Shown: one piece after another, positions 35,716 through 49,300 of the stretch | Layout of the letters: each line of letters opens with the position of its first letter | How positions within the stretch are numbered: the stretch's first letter is position 1 | Assembly (NCBI RefSeq): GCF_040548735.1 | Contig: NZ_JBEPSD010000001.1 | Coordinates: 1,674,001-1,738,000, forward strand | Origin: Rhodanobacter soli | Lineage (GTDB): Bacteria > Pseudomonadota > Gammaproteobacteria > Xanthomonadales > Rhodanobacteraceae | Direction of reading: 5' to 3' | Length of the DNA: 64,000 bases | The notes under the pieces: model-generated | Told to the model about the DNA's origin: nothing | What the model saw: the letters and a program-made list of their open reading frames with translations, nothing else | The model's database searches: none | Position numbers and translations under genes: made by a program

Positions 35716-38700
35716 TTACGGCTCGACCACGGTGATCTTGGCCGGCTCGACTTTGCCGATGCCGCGCACCGCGGGACGATACATATCCTCCACCAGCGGC
35801 GGCGGCACGGTGTACGTGCCCGGCGTCACCGCGCGCACCAGGTAGAACGCGCGGGCCTGGTCGCCGCGGCTCAGGTTCAGCGCGGCGGCGTAGCGGTCGT
35901 CGCGGTATTCCTCGTGCACGATCTGCGCGGCGGCGGCGTGCTGGTCCAGCTCGATGCCGTCGATCACCACGCCGGACCACGACTGCGCGCCGCCGAGGTT
36001 GAGGTTCTCCACCTCCAGGCCGCCGGGCAGCAGATCAGTGACCAGCGCGTCGGGGACGTTCATGCGCGCCTCGATGCTCAGTTCGACGATCAGCGTGTCG
36101 CCCTCCTTCAGCTGGCTGCCCGTCCACGGTTTGCCGTCGGTGGTGAAGTAGCTGCGCCGCACGTCGATCTGGCTGTCGTCGGCCGCAGGTGCCTGCCGCG
36201 GGATGCCGGCCACGTCGAGCGTGGCGAAGATCGCCGCGTCGCTGGTCGGCTGCACGCTGACCCCGGCGTCGAGCTCGGCCACGCTGAGCGCGCGGCTCCA
36301 CACGCGCTGGTCCGGCGCCGCCTCGGTCTTGCCGTTCACGGTAATCGTGGCGGCCAGCGGCGCATTGCTCTTCGCATCGAACGCGCGTGCCACGCGGGCG
36401 ATCGCGGCCTGCTCCTGCGTGCTCAGGTACGACCACGACCAGCGGTAATCCTTGTCCTGCTGCTGGCGCTGGCGCACGTTCGCGCTGGCGTTGCGCGCCC
36501 AGTCGACCAGCTTGGCGTCGTAGGCGGGCTTGCTCATGCCGTAGGTATGGGTGAGCGCGACCATCAAGGCCAGGTCGCGCAGGTCCGAACCGTAGTCGCC
36601 GACGTACCAGGGACGTTCCTTGCTCCACGCGAACGCCTCGTCGATAGCCTGCTGCGCGCGCTCGTTGTCGCCCATCAGCTTCAGCGCGATGCCCAGATGC
36701 ACCAGCGGCAGCGGCGCGACCAGCTTCTGCCGTTCATTGTCGAAAATCGCACGCAGCGTGCCCAGCGGCGCGCGGTTGACGCGGGCCAGCACGAAGCCGG
36801 AGTACGCCTCGTCGGCGATGCGCAGGTGGTCGTGCTGCTCGTACTCGTAGTACGGATGGCCGCCGGCAAGCAGGTCGTCGTTGAGCCGCTGCAGCGATTT
36901 CTGCAGCACGTCCTGCGGCACCGCGAAGCCGGCGTCGCGCGCGTCCAGCATGAAGTCGACCACGTACGGCGTGGTGAAGGTGACGATCGGACTGCTGCCG
37001 CCCCAGAAGCTGAAGTGGCCGTTGCTGGCCTGGAACGAGGCGATCCGCGACAGCGCGCCGTCCACCGCGGCCTTGCGCACGTCGTCGCTCATCACTTGCG
37101 CACCCAGCGCCTTGGCCGTCTGGCCGTCCAGAATCAGTGCGGCGTAGCCCTTGCTGGTGGTCTGCTCGATGCAGCCGTACGGGTAGCGCAGCATGTCGCG
37201 CAGCGCGGCCGCATACGGCAGCGGCGGCAAGGTGCTCAGGGTGATCCGCGCGTTCACCGTGGCCGGCAGCAGGCCGGCAATCGCGGCGGCGCCGAAGCGC
37301 TCGGGCTTGCCCGCCTCCAGCGCCATGGGCGTGGTGCTCACCGTTTCCGGCCAGGCCGGGCGCACCGCGAATTCGAAGTGGCGGTCCACGCTGTAATCGT
37401 TGAGCTCGGCGTGGATGTCCACCGTCGCCACCGCCGCGCCCGCGCCGGCGGTGACCGGCATATGCAAGGTGGTGCCGGCGCCGTCCTTCAGCGGCACGCT
37501 CTGCGCGGCCTTGTCCACCGTGATCGGGCCGCCGCCCTTGACGCTGACCTTGGCCGTGCCGTCCTTGCCGGAAAGGTTCTTCAGGTCGAGGCTGATCACC
37601 GCCTTGTCGCCGGCCGCCATCACCCGCGGCGTGCTCGGCTCGACCACCAGCGGCGCGCGCACGGTGACCGTGCCGTCGGCGTTGCCGTAGCGGCTGTCGG
37701 TCCAGGCCAGGGCGGCCAGGCGCAGGCTGCCGTTGAAGTCGGGTACGTCGACGTGCAGCGTGGCCCTGCCCTGTGTGTCGAACGCCACCGGGCCGCTGAA
37801 CAGGTCGACGATCTGCACCTTCGGGTTGAGCCGCGTGGCCTTGGGCAGCGCCGCGCCGCTCATGTCGCCGCCGTAGCGCAGCTTGGCCTCGGCGCCGTCC
37901 ATCGCCTCGATGATGCGGCTGTACAGGTCGTACGCATCCACGCTCAAGGCACGTTTGGCGAACAGCCACGCCCACGCATCGGGCACCGGGTAATTGGTGA
38001 TGTTGAGCACGCCCTGGTCTACCGCGGACAGCGTGACGAAGGCTTTCTGCCCGGCCAGACCGGTGGCCTGCACGCTGACCTCGAGCGGGTTGCCCGGACG
38101 CATCAATGTGGGCGCGTCGAGCTTGAGCGGGATGCGCCGGTCGTTGCGGTCCATCGCCACGTATTCCACGCCCATCGCGCGCGCTGGCGTGGTGTGCTCG
38201 GCCGCCTCGCCGCCGCGGAACACCAGCGCCGTCACGTAGACGTCGTGGCGTTCCCACTCCTTGGTGACCGGAATCTCGAAGTCGGCACCCGCTTTCGCGT
38301 CGATGTTCTTGGTGTAGAGCAGATGATCCGATTCCACCAGCAACACGCCGGGGCCGGGCTGCGGCGGCGTCACCGTGACCTTCATGGTATCGCCGGCGCG
38401 GTAGCGCGCCTTGTCCAGCTGCAGTTTGACCTTGTCCGGGCGCGCCTCCTTGCCCAGGTTCTCGTCGTCCCAGCTGTAGCCGGCGAAGAACGGGAACACC
38501 GTGGTGAGTTTGGTGGCCGGGTCGTACACCTCGACCCGGTAGCTGCCCCACTGCACCGGGAATTCCACCTGGGCCGACTTGCCGGCGGCGACGTCGATGT
38601 CCTTTTCCTCGATCAGTTGCAGGCGCTGGTTCGCGTTCGACTGCCAGCCGCCATCGCGCTCGTACAGCCAGTAGAAATCGCGCAATTCGCGCTGCAGGCG

Positions 38701-40713
38701 CACCTTCAGATGCGCGCCGGCGACCAGTTCGCCGTTCGCATTCGCACGCACGATCTCGAAACCTACCGGGCTTTCGCTCTCGGCGCCCTGCTTCGGATCG
38801 AACAGCGGGCGCACGCCGACCAGCGCGTCGGCCGGCCAGTAGGTGCGCTTGAGCAGCCGGGTCACCGCGCGGCCGCCGCTCTCGTACACGCTGCCGGACA
38901 GGGTCACCGCCAGCGGCGCGACCGGTTTGACGTCATCGGGCAACGCCACGTCCTGCTCCAGCGCGCCTTGCGCATCGAGCTTGGCGTCGACCACGTCGTC
39001 GGCGCTCTTCGGCAGCTCGACCAGCGGGTTGCCGAAGAAAGTATCGGCCATCTTCGGCAGCGGATGCACTTCCGGCGCCACCAGCAGTTTCGCGGTGAAA
39101 CGGTTGCCGTCGGCCGGCGCGCCGTACAGGTAGCTGGAGGCGACCTTCAGCTTCAGCGGCTCGCCCGGCGCCAGCCGCGTTTGCGGGCTGGACAGCTCGA
39201 CCTTGAGCCGCTCGGGCAGGAACTCCTCGACGTGGAACGGGAACGCCTGCACGGTCTCCTTGGCTGAAGGATCGAGGCGGAATTCCAGCTGCCACAGGCC
39301 GGTCGGCGCATCGGCGGGAATCGCCTGGCTCAGCTCGAAGTAGTTGAGCTGCTGCGGCTCCAGCCGCTTTTCCACCAGGGTACGGCCGTCCGGCTGCTTC
39401 ACCCGCACGAACAGCGACTGCGCCTTCATCGGCTTGCCGTCGTCGTCGCGCAGCAGCGCCGAGGCGCGCAGCGTCTCGCCGGGCCGGTACAGGTCGCGGC
39501 CGGACCAGGCGTACACCTCGAACGGCGCCTGTTTGCGGCCGCTGATGTCGAAGTTGGACACGTCCAGCGCGGGCCGGTTGAACGGCAGCACCGAGACGTC
39601 CTTGCCGTGGCGCGCCACCAGCACGTCGGAGGCCTTGACCTTGTACGCGAGCAGCGCGTTGCCGTCGGCGCCGGTCGTGGCCTTGAGCTTGCTGCGCCCG
39701 GCCGCGTCGCGGATCTCGATATCCACCGCGTTCACCGGCGTGCCGTCGCGCAGCGAGGCGACGTGCAGCAGCACGTTGTCGCGATACACGCGCAGGTGCA
39801 GGCCGAGGTCGCTGACGAAGAAGGTGGCGGTGTCGTAGCCGTCCTTGAACGTGCCGCCGGCCTTGACCACGGCCATGTAGACGCCCGGCTGGGCCAGCTC
39901 CTTGATGTTCTGCACCGGCAGGTAGGTGACGGTGCGTTCGTTCGGCTCGCCGCCCAGCGTGTAGTGGTTGGCGTAGACCGAATCGGCGATCTCGGTGATC
40001 GGCATGCGGCTGCGCCGCTCGTCGCCCTCGCCGCAGCTGTTGTAGTAGGCGACGTCGTGGTCGAGTTCGTAGCTGTCGCGGTGGCCGTTGCGCGGGTACG
40101 CGCAGAACAGGTCGGACAGCGCGTCGTCGCGCACGCGGAAGAATTCCACGTCGGCGTCGTGCACGTTCATCGACACCAGCGGCAGGCCGCGGGTGCCGCG
40201 CGCCGGCAGCACGCTGCCGTGCGAGGCGAAGCCGACCGCCGCCGGCAGGTTGCCGGAATACACATCGTGCTTCACCGCGTGGCCGAGGGTGCGGCCGTCG
40301 GCGGCGAGCAGGCCGGCTTTCAGCTGCACCGCATAGCGCGTGTTCGCCTGCACGAACGGGAAGCGCAGCGTCTTGCCGTCGTTGTCGAGGCTCCAGCTGC
40401 CGCTGACCACTTCGCCGTTCGGACCGGTCACCGCGATCAGCGTGTCGAACGCCTGCGCCGAAGCCAGCGTGGCGTTGAAGCGCAGGGTCAGCGCGGTGCG
40501 CGAGTCGCTGGTCTGCGAACTGGCCGAGACCAGTGCGAACTCCGCTTTCGCCTGCGCCGGCGCGGAAGCGCTGCCGGCCGGCGCGCCCTGCAGGGCCGGC
40601 TTGCCGTTGTCGGGACCGCGGTGGCAGGCCGCCAGCAGCAGGCCCAGCAGCAGGGTGATCAGGACACGCGACAAGACTCGGCGCGAAAGGCACTCGTACG
40701 ATCGACGCGACAT
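35716..40713 (-). CDS. Alpha-2-macroglobulin-like lipoprotein (YfhM/MagA type)
   Basis: A 1665-residue periplasmic protein. It begins with a lipoprotein signal (VLITLLLGLLLAACHRG, lipobox LAAC). A long series of macroglobulin-type domains follows; the bait region lies near the middle. The thioester motif GCIEQ (C1181-Q1184, in PYGCIEQTTSKG) is intact, so covalent trapping of proteases is possible. In characterised enterobacterial members the protein traps attacking proteases and works next to PbpC, which repairs the wall. AGGGAGAAGG precedes the ATG. The pbpC gene follows after a repeat doublet. Confidence 0.93.
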   Translation of the reverse strand: MSRRSYECLSRRVLSRVLITLLLGLLLAACHRGPDNGKPALQGAPAGSASAPAQAKAEFALVSASSQTSDSRTALTLRFNATLASAQAFDTLIAVTGPNGEVVSGSWSLDNDGKTLRFPFVQANTRYAVQLKAGLLAADGRTLGHAVKHDVYSGNLPAAVGFASHGSVLPARGTRGLPLVSMNVHDADVEFFRVRDDALSDLFCAYPRNGHRDSYELDHDVAYYNSCGEGDERRSRMPITEIADSVYANHYTLGGEPNERTVTYLPVQNIKELAQPGVYMAVVKAGGTFKDGYDTATFFVSDLGLHLRVYRDNVLLHVASLRDGTPVNAVDIEIRDAAGRSKLKATTGADGNALLAYKVKASDVLVARHGKDVSVLPFNRPALDVSNFDISGRKQAPFEVYAWSGRDLYRPGETLRASALLRDDDGKPMKAQSLFVRVKQPDGRTLVEKRLEPQQLNYFELSQAIPADAPTGLWQLEFRLDPSAKETVQAFPFHVEEFLPERLKVELSSPQTRLAPGEPLKLKVASSYLYGAPADGNRFTAKLLVAPEVHPLPKMADTFFGNPLVELPKSADDVVDAKLDAQGALEQDVALPDDVKPVAPLAVTLSGSVYESGGRAVTRLLKRTYWPADALVGVRPLFDPKQGAESESPVGFEIVRANANGELVAGAHLKVRLQRELRDFYWLYERDGGWQSNANQRLQLIEEKDIDVAAGKSAQVEFPVQWGSYRVEVYDPATKLTTVFPFFAGYSWDDENLGKEARPDKVKLQLDKARYRAGDTMKVTVTPPQPGPGVLLVESDHLLYTKNIDAKAGADFEIPVTKEWERHDVYVTALVFRGGEAAEHTTPARAMGVEYVAMDRNDRRIPLKLDAPTLMRPGNPLEVSVQATGLAGQKAFVTLSAVDQGVLNITNYPVPDAWAWLFAKRALSVDAYDLYSRIIEAMDGAEAKLRYGGDMSGAALPKATRLNPKVQIVDLFSGPVAFDTQGRATLHVDVPDFNGSLRLAALAWTDSRYGNADGTVTVRAPLVVEPSTPRVMAAGDKAVISLDLKNLSGKDGTAKVSVKGGGPITVDKAAQSVPLKDGAGTTLHMPVTAGAGAAVATVDIHAELNDYSVDRHFEFAVRPAWPETVSTTPMALEAGKPERFGAAAIAGLLPATVNARITLSTLPPLPYAAALRDMLRYPYGCIEQTTSKGYAALILDGQTAKALGAQVMSDDVRKAAVDGALSRIASFQASNGHFSFWGGSSPIVTFTTPYVVDFMLDARDAGFAVPQDVLQKSLQRLNDDLLAGGHPYYEYEQHDHLRIADEAYSGFVLARVNRAPLGTLRAIFDNERQKLVAPLPLVHLGIALKLMGDNERAQQAIDEAFAWSKERPWYVGDYGSDLRDLALMVALTHTYGMSKPAYDAKLVDWARNASANVRQRQQQDKDYRWSWSYLSTQEQAAIARVARAFDAKSNAPLAATITVNGKTEAAPDQRVWSRALSVAELDAGVSVQPTSDAAIFATLDVAGIPRQAPAADDSQIDVRRSYFTTDGKPWTGSQLKEGDTLIVELSIEARMNVPDALVTDLLPGGLEVENLNLGGAQSWSGVVIDGIELDQHAAAAQIVHEEYRDDRYAAALNLSRGDQARAFYLVRAVTPGTYTVPPPLVEDMYRPAVRGIGKVEPAKITVVEP

Positions 40714-40815
40714 GAAACCTTCTCCCTGTAGGTCTGCGTGGGAGTATCGCCGGAATTCATGGCGGCTTGGTGGCGCGGATCGGGCGCGCGGGCGGACGCT
40801 GCGGCTTGCTCGCCG

Positions 40816-41694
40816 TCAATGCCGCTCGGACAGCGTCTGCCGACCCAGCCAGTCGGCCAGTTGCATCAGCACCTGGCCGCGCCCCGGCTCGGCTTCGTTG
40901 AACAGCTCGTGGTATAGCGTCGAGAAGAAGCGCGTGGTGAGCTGCCCGCTCGACGCTGCCTTGCGGGCAAACGCGCGGCTGCCGGCGGGGTCGACCAGGC
41001 CGTCGCTGTCGGCCACCAGCAGCAGGGTCGGCAGCGGCAGCGTGGCGGCATCGGCGATGCATCTCGCACCGTCGCGGAAGATGAAGTCGGCCAGCCGCGG
41101 CGTGATCCAGCCGTGCCGCAGCGGGTCGCTGCGATAGTCGGCGACCACCTGGCGGTCGTGCGAGAGCTGGTCGAAATCCAGCCCGTTGCGCAGCGGCAGG
41201 TTCGGCGCGATGCGGCTGAGCACCCGCGCCAGGCGGATCATCCCCGGCGATTCCCAACTGCGCAGCGCTGGCGAGGACAGCACCAGCGCCGGTGGCGTGA
41301 TGCGGCCGTCCAGCACCGCACGCAGGGCAACCAGCCCACCCATGCTGTGGCCGAGCAGCAGCGGCGGATGCGGCAGGCCGTTGGCGTAATCGTTGAAGAC
41401 GGTAGCGAGGTCTTCCAGCAGGTCGTCGCCGTGGCGCAGGCCGCCGCGCCGTCCCGGGGTCTTGCCATGGCCGCGCTGGTCGTAGCCGCGCACGGCGTAG
41501 CCGCGCTGGTTGAACCATTGCGCCAGGCGCCGGTAGCGGCCGCCGTGCTCGCCCAGCCCGTGCACGATCAGCACCGCGCCGCGCGCCTGCGGCAGCGGCC
41601 AGTCGCGCAGGAACAGCCGCTGGCCGTCGGCCAGGTCGAGCCAGGACGTGTGTTCGGTGCCGTCCGCAGGACGGTTCTGCAGTGCCGCGTGCAT
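40816..41694 (-). CDS. Alpha/beta hydrolase, monoacylglycerol lipase/lysophospholipase-like
   Basis: A 292-residue cytoplasmic-type hydrolase. The nucleophile elbow GHSMGG, oxyanion HGLGEHGGRY and Asp-His pair (ADSDGLVDPAGSR, TLYHELFNE) match the PldB/monoacylglycerol lipase group (Hydrolase_4). I start at the ATG at 41694 (MHAALQNRPADGTEH). It would hydrolyse acylglycerols or lysophospholipids, but substrate is inferred. It lies upstream of the macroglobulin gene with a 102-base gap and may be transcribed separately. Confidence 0.85.
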   Translation of the reverse strand: MHAALQNRPADGTEHTSWLDLADGQRLFLRDWPLPQARGAVLIVHGLGEHGGRYRRLAQWFNQRGYAVRGYDQRGHGKTPGRRGGLRHGDDLLEDLATVFNDYANGLPHPPLLLGHSMGGLVALRAVLDGRITPPALVLSSPALRSWESPGMIRLARVLSRIAPNLPLRNGLDFDQLSHDRQVVADYRSDPLRHGWITPRLADFIFRDGARCIADAATLPLPTLLLVADSDGLVDPAGSRAFARKAASSGQLTTRFFSTLYHELFNEAEPGRGQVLMQLADWLGRQTLSERH

Positions 41695-41792
41695 GGGTGG
41701 TTTTGCGTCCGTTTCTCTGGTCCGGCGCCGCCGCGCCTGCCGTATGGGCCGGCGCGGATTCCGGTTGGCCGGGATCCGCGCCTGTGCATCCA

Positions 41793-43802
41793 TCAATGTT
41801 CCGTGACCCGCATGTCCTTCGTCAGCAGGTCGAGCTTGCCTTTCATATCGGCCTGGGGCTGGGTGCCCGCGGTGCCGTAGAAGGCGGTGTACAGCACCGT
41901 GGACGGCTGGCCGGCCGCGCCGGCCGGGGCGACCACGGCATTGATCATCATCAGGTCGTTCTCGTAGCGCGCCACGGCATTGTAGGGATATTGCCGTTCC
42001 GCCAGCTTGCGCCAACGGCTGCTCAGGTCCTCGTCCAGCCCGGGCGGCGGGGCGGCGTAGCGCTGGACGTTGACATTGTTGTGGTCGTCGGAGGCCGAGT
42101 CCTTCCAGATGTCCACGTCGCCCACGTCCCACACCGGCTTGCCGTCGTCCAGGAAGAAGCGGAAGCCGAGCCACAGCAGGTTGTCCGGCTTGACCGGCTG
42201 CAGGGTGGACGGATAGGAGAACGCCACCCGCGGCGAGGCGTAGCTGAAGCGGCGGTCGTAGTCGAAGTCGATGCGGATGTCCTTCAACGTGGCCGGCTGC
42301 AGTGCCGGGTTGCCGAGGAAATCCTTCCACTGCGTGAGGGTGCCCTGGTAGGTGACGTAGACGAAGCTGCTGATCTCGTCCAGGTCCAGCATCGTGTCGT
42401 GTTCGTGGGCGGGCGGCGCAAAGCGCACCAGCATCACGCTGCCGTCCGGCACCAGGAGCGAGTACGTCACCACGAAGGCGTTCGCATAAGGCAGCGGCCA
42501 CACACCGATGCGCCAGGATCGCTGCCAGCGGTCGATGTGGGTCGATTCGCGGACGGGCTTGCCCAGCGAGGTGATCTTCACCTTCTCGCCGGCGACCGCG
42601 CGCTGGAACATGCCGGTTCGCGCCAGCAGGTCCATGCGCGACTTCGCGTCGCCGTAGAACGTCGCCGCGGCCATCCCGTCGGGCCGGCGCAGGCGGACCA
42701 GTCCGTTGCGCGCGACCCCGCCGGTGGCCACGTAGCCATTGCCGTCCAGCGCGAAAGACCGCGTCTGCTCGCCGACACGCTGCCATTCGCCGTCGCTGCC
42801 GCGCACGATCAGCGTGGGAAAGCCGTTCAGTTGCGTCTGCTGGTGCAGCAGGCGTGCCGAGCCCGCGCCGTTCGGGAACAGGTTGGCGGACTCCTTGGCG
42901 AGCAGCGCCTTCAGCTGCGCATCGCTGTTGGTGTCCATGCGCGACTGGAATTCGTGGTAGAAATCGCCCAGGCCGGCGGGCAGCGCGAACTGCGCCTTGA
43001 GCTGGCCGTTCTGGATCGTGTCGAACAGGTCGAGCTGGTAGGAGAGGCGCGACTCCATGACGGCCCGGCCGGCCGGTGCGTCCAGCACCTCGCGGATCGG
43101 CAGCGCGTAGTTGAGGTTCTCGTTGGCCGACTTCATCAGCACCACGCCGATCAGCTTGCCGTCCTTGTCCAGCAGCGGGCCGCCGCTGTTGCCGGGCGAG
43201 GCGGCGGCGGAGAAGCGCATCCACTTCCAGGCGCCGTCCTGCTGCTCCGGCGTGTCGGAGGTGTACAGGCCGTCGCGGATCACCACGCCGGTGCCCAGCG
43301 CGTTGCCGACCGCGTAGACCACCTGGTTGAGCGCCGGAGTGGCGTCGATCTCCAGCGCCGCGTCGCCCGCCGGCGGCTGCGCCAGCGTGAACACCACGAA
43401 ATCCTTGCCCAGCGAAAATTTCTCGATCTTGCCGATGGGGTACACGCGGCCGGTGGCGTCGCGCAGCTCGGGCGGCCCCCACAGGCTGTCCGCCCCGGCC
43501 AGCAGCACGTGGGCAGCGGTGACATAGCGGTTGTGGCCGATCGCGAACGCCGTGCCGATGGAATAGTACTTGTCGGTACGCTCCTGGTAAGGCAGCAGAT
43601 CCAGCGGCAGCGGCCTCTCGTAGGTCAGCGGATCGCTGGTCGGCTTGGCCTGCACCACCTCGAAGGTGGCGGCCTGGATCTTTGGCAGCATCGCGGGATC
43701 AAGGCTGGCCGCCCGTGCCGCCGACACGCCCGCCAAGCCCAGGCCGGACAGCAGCACCAGCATGCCGAGCCGGCGGATCGCTCCCTCGCACCGTGTACGC
43801 AT
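41793..43802 (-). CDS. Secreted trypsin-like serine protease with uncharacterised C-terminal domain
   Basis: A 669-residue protein. The signal peptide is residues 1-32 (MLVLLSGLGLAGVSAARA). Residues of about 75-240 are a chymotrypsin-fold protease with H98 (VTAAHVLL), D134 (GKDFVVF) and S206 (SPGNSGGPLL). The remaining 430 residues match no family I recognise; they are rich in aromatic and acidic blocks (FDYDRRFSYASPRVAFSYPS, VWDVGDVDIWKD). I start at the ATG at 43802, where AAAGGA lies just upstream; the longer frame upstream has no signal peptide. The layout resembles peptidase S46 (DPP7/DPP11) in order but not in recognisable sequence. Confidence 0.75.
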   Translation of the reverse strand: MRTRCEGAIRRLGMLVLLSGLGLAGVSAARAASLDPAMLPKIQAATFEVVQAKPTSDPLTYERPLPLDLLPYQERTDKYYSIGTAFAIGHNRYVTAAHVLLAGADSLWGPPELRDATGRVYPIGKIEKFSLGKDFVVFTLAQPPAGDAALEIDATPALNQVVYAVGNALGTGVVIRDGLYTSDTPEQQDGAWKWMRFSAAASPGNSGGPLLDKDGKLIGVVLMKSANENLNYALPIREVLDAPAGRAVMESRLSYQLDLFDTIQNGQLKAQFALPAGLGDFYHEFQSRMDTNSDAQLKALLAKESANLFPNGAGSARLLHQQTQLNGFPTLIVRGSDGEWQRVGEQTRSFALDGNGYVATGGVARNGLVRLRRPDGMAAATFYGDAKSRMDLLARTGMFQRAVAGEKVKITSLGKPVRESTHIDRWQRSWRIGVWPLPYANAFVVTYSLLVPDGSVMLVRFAPPAHEHDTMLDLDEISSFVYVTYQGTLTQWKDFLGNPALQPATLKDIRIDFDYDRRFSYASPRVAFSYPSTLQPVKPDNLLWLGFRFFLDDGKPVWDVGDVDIWKDSASDDHNNVNVQRYAAPPPGLDEDLSSRWRKLAERQYPYNAVARYENDLMMINAVVAPAGAAGQPSTVLYTAFYGTAGTQPQADMKGKLDLLTKDMRVTEH

Positions 43803-43983
43803 AGGTTTCCTTTGCCCCAAGCCGAGGCGGCCACCCGCGGACTCCCCTCGGCATCCTCGCGAGCAGCGGCCGGCATGCATCTTGGCATGACCGCGCGCCG
43901 CTTGCATGGCATGCGCAGGGCGCGGCGCGGGCGGGATGCCCATGCCCCGCCGCGCGGGGCACGGGCAGGTCCTGAACGGGCCC

Positions 43984-46236
<2,253 letters not shown>

Positions 46237-46390
46237 CAGGTTTTCCCCAGTTGGAAAGGCAACGGTACGTAGCCGTATTGTCATACAAGGGTGGCGGCGG
46301 CGAAAGCGCCGGGTCCCGATCCATTGCCAGCAACCCGATCCGTCCCCATCTAAGATGCGTCCCTTGCCCTGTCCTTGCGGGCCCGAATAC

Positions 46391-49300
46391 ATGCCACTGC
46401 AAGATTTCCACCCCGCCGTCGCGAACTGGTTCCGCGCCGCCTTTCCCGCGCCCACCGCGGCGCAGGCCGCCGCGTGGCCGTCGATCCGCGCCGGCCAGCA
46501 CACCCTGGTCGCCGCGCCGACCGGCTCGGGCAAGACGCTCACCGCCTTCCTCGCCGCGATCGACACGCTGGTGCGCGAGGGCGTCGCGCATGGCGGCGTG
46601 CTGGCCGATGCCACCACGGTGGTCTACGTGTCGCCGCTGAAGGCCTTGTCGAACGACATCCACATCAACCTCGAAGCGCCGCTGGAAGGCATCCGCGCCG
46701 AGCTCGAAAAGCTCGGCCTGCCCGACGTGGCGATCCGCACCGCCGTGCGCACCGGCGACACCCCGCAGGTCGAACGCAACCTGCTGCGCAAGCAGCCGCC
46801 GCACATCCTGGTGACCACGCCGGAGTCGCTGTACGTGCTGCTGGACTCGGCCTCGGGCCGTTCCATGTTGTCCGGCGTGCGCTCGGTGATCGTCGACGAG
46901 ATCCACGCCATCGCCGGCAGCAAGCGCGGTTCGCATCTGGCGTTGTCGCTGGAGCGGCTGGAGTCGCTGTGCCAGCGGCGCCTGCTGCGGATCGGCTTGT
47001 CGGCGACGCAGAAGCCCATCGAGATGGTCGCCGACTTTTTGGTCGGTGCCGGCGAGAACGCCGCTCTTGCTCCTCCCCCTGCTAGCAGTGGGATGTTGGG
47101 AGGGGGTAAAGCTCTTGATCTTGATGAAGCAAAGAGCACCCCACCCCAACCCTCCCCTGCGAGCAGGGGAGGGAGCACAGCAACGATCATCGACGTGGGC
47201 CACGCCCGCCCGCGCGACCTCGCCATCGAAGTGCCGCCGGTGCCGCTGGAAGCGGTGATGTCGAACGACAGCTGGGAGCTGGTCTACGATCGCCTCGCCC
47301 AGCTGGTGCAGGCGCACCGCACCACCCTGGTCTTCGTCAACACGCGGCGCATGGCCGAGCGCGCGGCGCGACATTTGTCCGAGCGGCTGGGCAAGGAAGT
47401 CGTGGCAGCGCATCACGGCAGCCTGGCGAAGGAGCTGCGGCTGGATGCGGAGCAGCGGCTCAAGCGCGGCGAGCTGGCGGTGCTGGTGGCGACCGCGTCG
47501 CTGGAGCTGGGCATCGACATCGGCGAGGTCGACCTGGTCTGCCAGCTCGGTTCGCCGCGCTCGATCGCCGCCTTCCTGCAGCGCGCGGGCCGCTCCGGCC
47601 ACAGCATCGACGGCACGCCGAAGGCGCGGCTGTTCCCGGCCACCCGCGACGACCTGATCGAATGCACCGCCCTGCTCGACTGCGTGCGCCGCGGCGAGCT
47701 GGACGCGCTGGTGATGCCGCCGCAGCCGCTCGACGTGCTGGCGCAGCAGATCGTCGCCGAAGTCGCCTGCGCCGAGTGGGACGAGGACGCGCTGTACGCG
47801 CTGGTGTGCCGCGCGTATCCGTACCGCGATCTCGCGCGCGCCGATTTCGACGCGGTGGTGCGCATGCTGGCCGAAGGCTTCACCACCCGCCAAGGGCCGC
47901 GCGCGGCCTACATCCATCGCGACGCGGTGAACCGGCAGCTGCGCCCACGACGCAGCGCACGTCTCACCGCGCTGACCTCCGGCGGCACCATTCCCGACAC
48001 CGCCGACTACAAGGTGGTGCTGGAACCGCAGGCCATCATCGTGGGCACGGTGAACGAGGACTTCGCGGTCGAGAGCATGGCCGGCGACATCTTCCAGCTC
48101 GGCAACACCAGCTACCGTATCCAGCGCGTCGAGCGCGACCGGTTGCGTGTGGAGGACGCGCACGGCGCGCCACCGAGCATTCCGTTCTGGCTGGGCGAGG
48201 CGCCGGGGCGCAGCGACGAGTTGTCGTTCGGCGTGTCGCGCCTGCGCGAGGAAATTTCCGCCTTGCTTGAGCCCCTCTCCCCCCGGCGACCGTCAGGGAG
48301 TCCCCTTGCGGGTGAGAGGGGTGGGGGTGAGGGTTCGGGCGAAGCCATGAACTCCCACGCTCCGAGCGTACCCTCACCCCCAACCCCTCTCCCGAAGGGA
48401 GAGGGGAGCAAAGAGGCCGCGCTCGAATGGCTTCGGAACACCCTCGGCCTCCCCGACCCCGCCGCCCAGCAACTCGTCGAATACCTCGCCCGTGCCAAGG
48501 CTGCGCTCGGCGTGCTGCCGAGCCAGCGCACGCTGGTGCTGGAGCGCTTCTTCGACGAGTCCGGCGGCACCCAGCTGGTGATCCATACGCCGTGGGGCAG
48601 CCGCATCAACCGCGCGTGGGGACTGGCGCTGCGCAAGCGCTTCTGCCGCCAGTTCAACTTCGAACTGCAGGCGGCGGCGACCGAGGATGCGATCGTGTTG
48701 TCGCTGTCGACCAGCCACAGCTTTCCGCTGGAGGAAGTGGCGCACTACCTGCACTCGAACACCGCCGAGCACGTGCTGGTGCAGGCGCTGCTCGATGCGC
48801 CGCTGTTCCCCGCGCGCTGGCGCTGGAATGCGGTGACCGCGCTCGCGCTGCCACGCTTCACCGGCGGCAAGAAGACGCCGCCGCCGCTGCAGCGCATGAA
48901 GAGCGAGGACCTTCTCGCCGCGGTCTTTCCCGACCAGGTCGCCTGCCTGGAAAACATCGTGGGCGAACGCGAGGTGCCGGATCACCCGCTGGTCAACCAG
49001 ACCATGCATGATTGCCTGCGCGAGGCGATGGACATGGATGGGTTGCTGGCGATCCTGCGCAAGCTCGAAGCCGGCGAGATCGCCATCGTGGCGCGCGACC
49101 TCACCGCACCCAGCCCGCTCGCCGCCGAAGTATTGAACGCTGCCCCGTACGCCTTCCTCGACGACGCGCCGCTGGAGGAGCGCCGCACCCAGGCCGTGCA
49201 GACCCGTCGCTGGAACGACGCCGACAGCGCCGACGATCTGGGCCGGCTCGACCCCGACGCGATCGCCGCGGTACGCGAAGAAGCCTGGCCACAGGTACGC

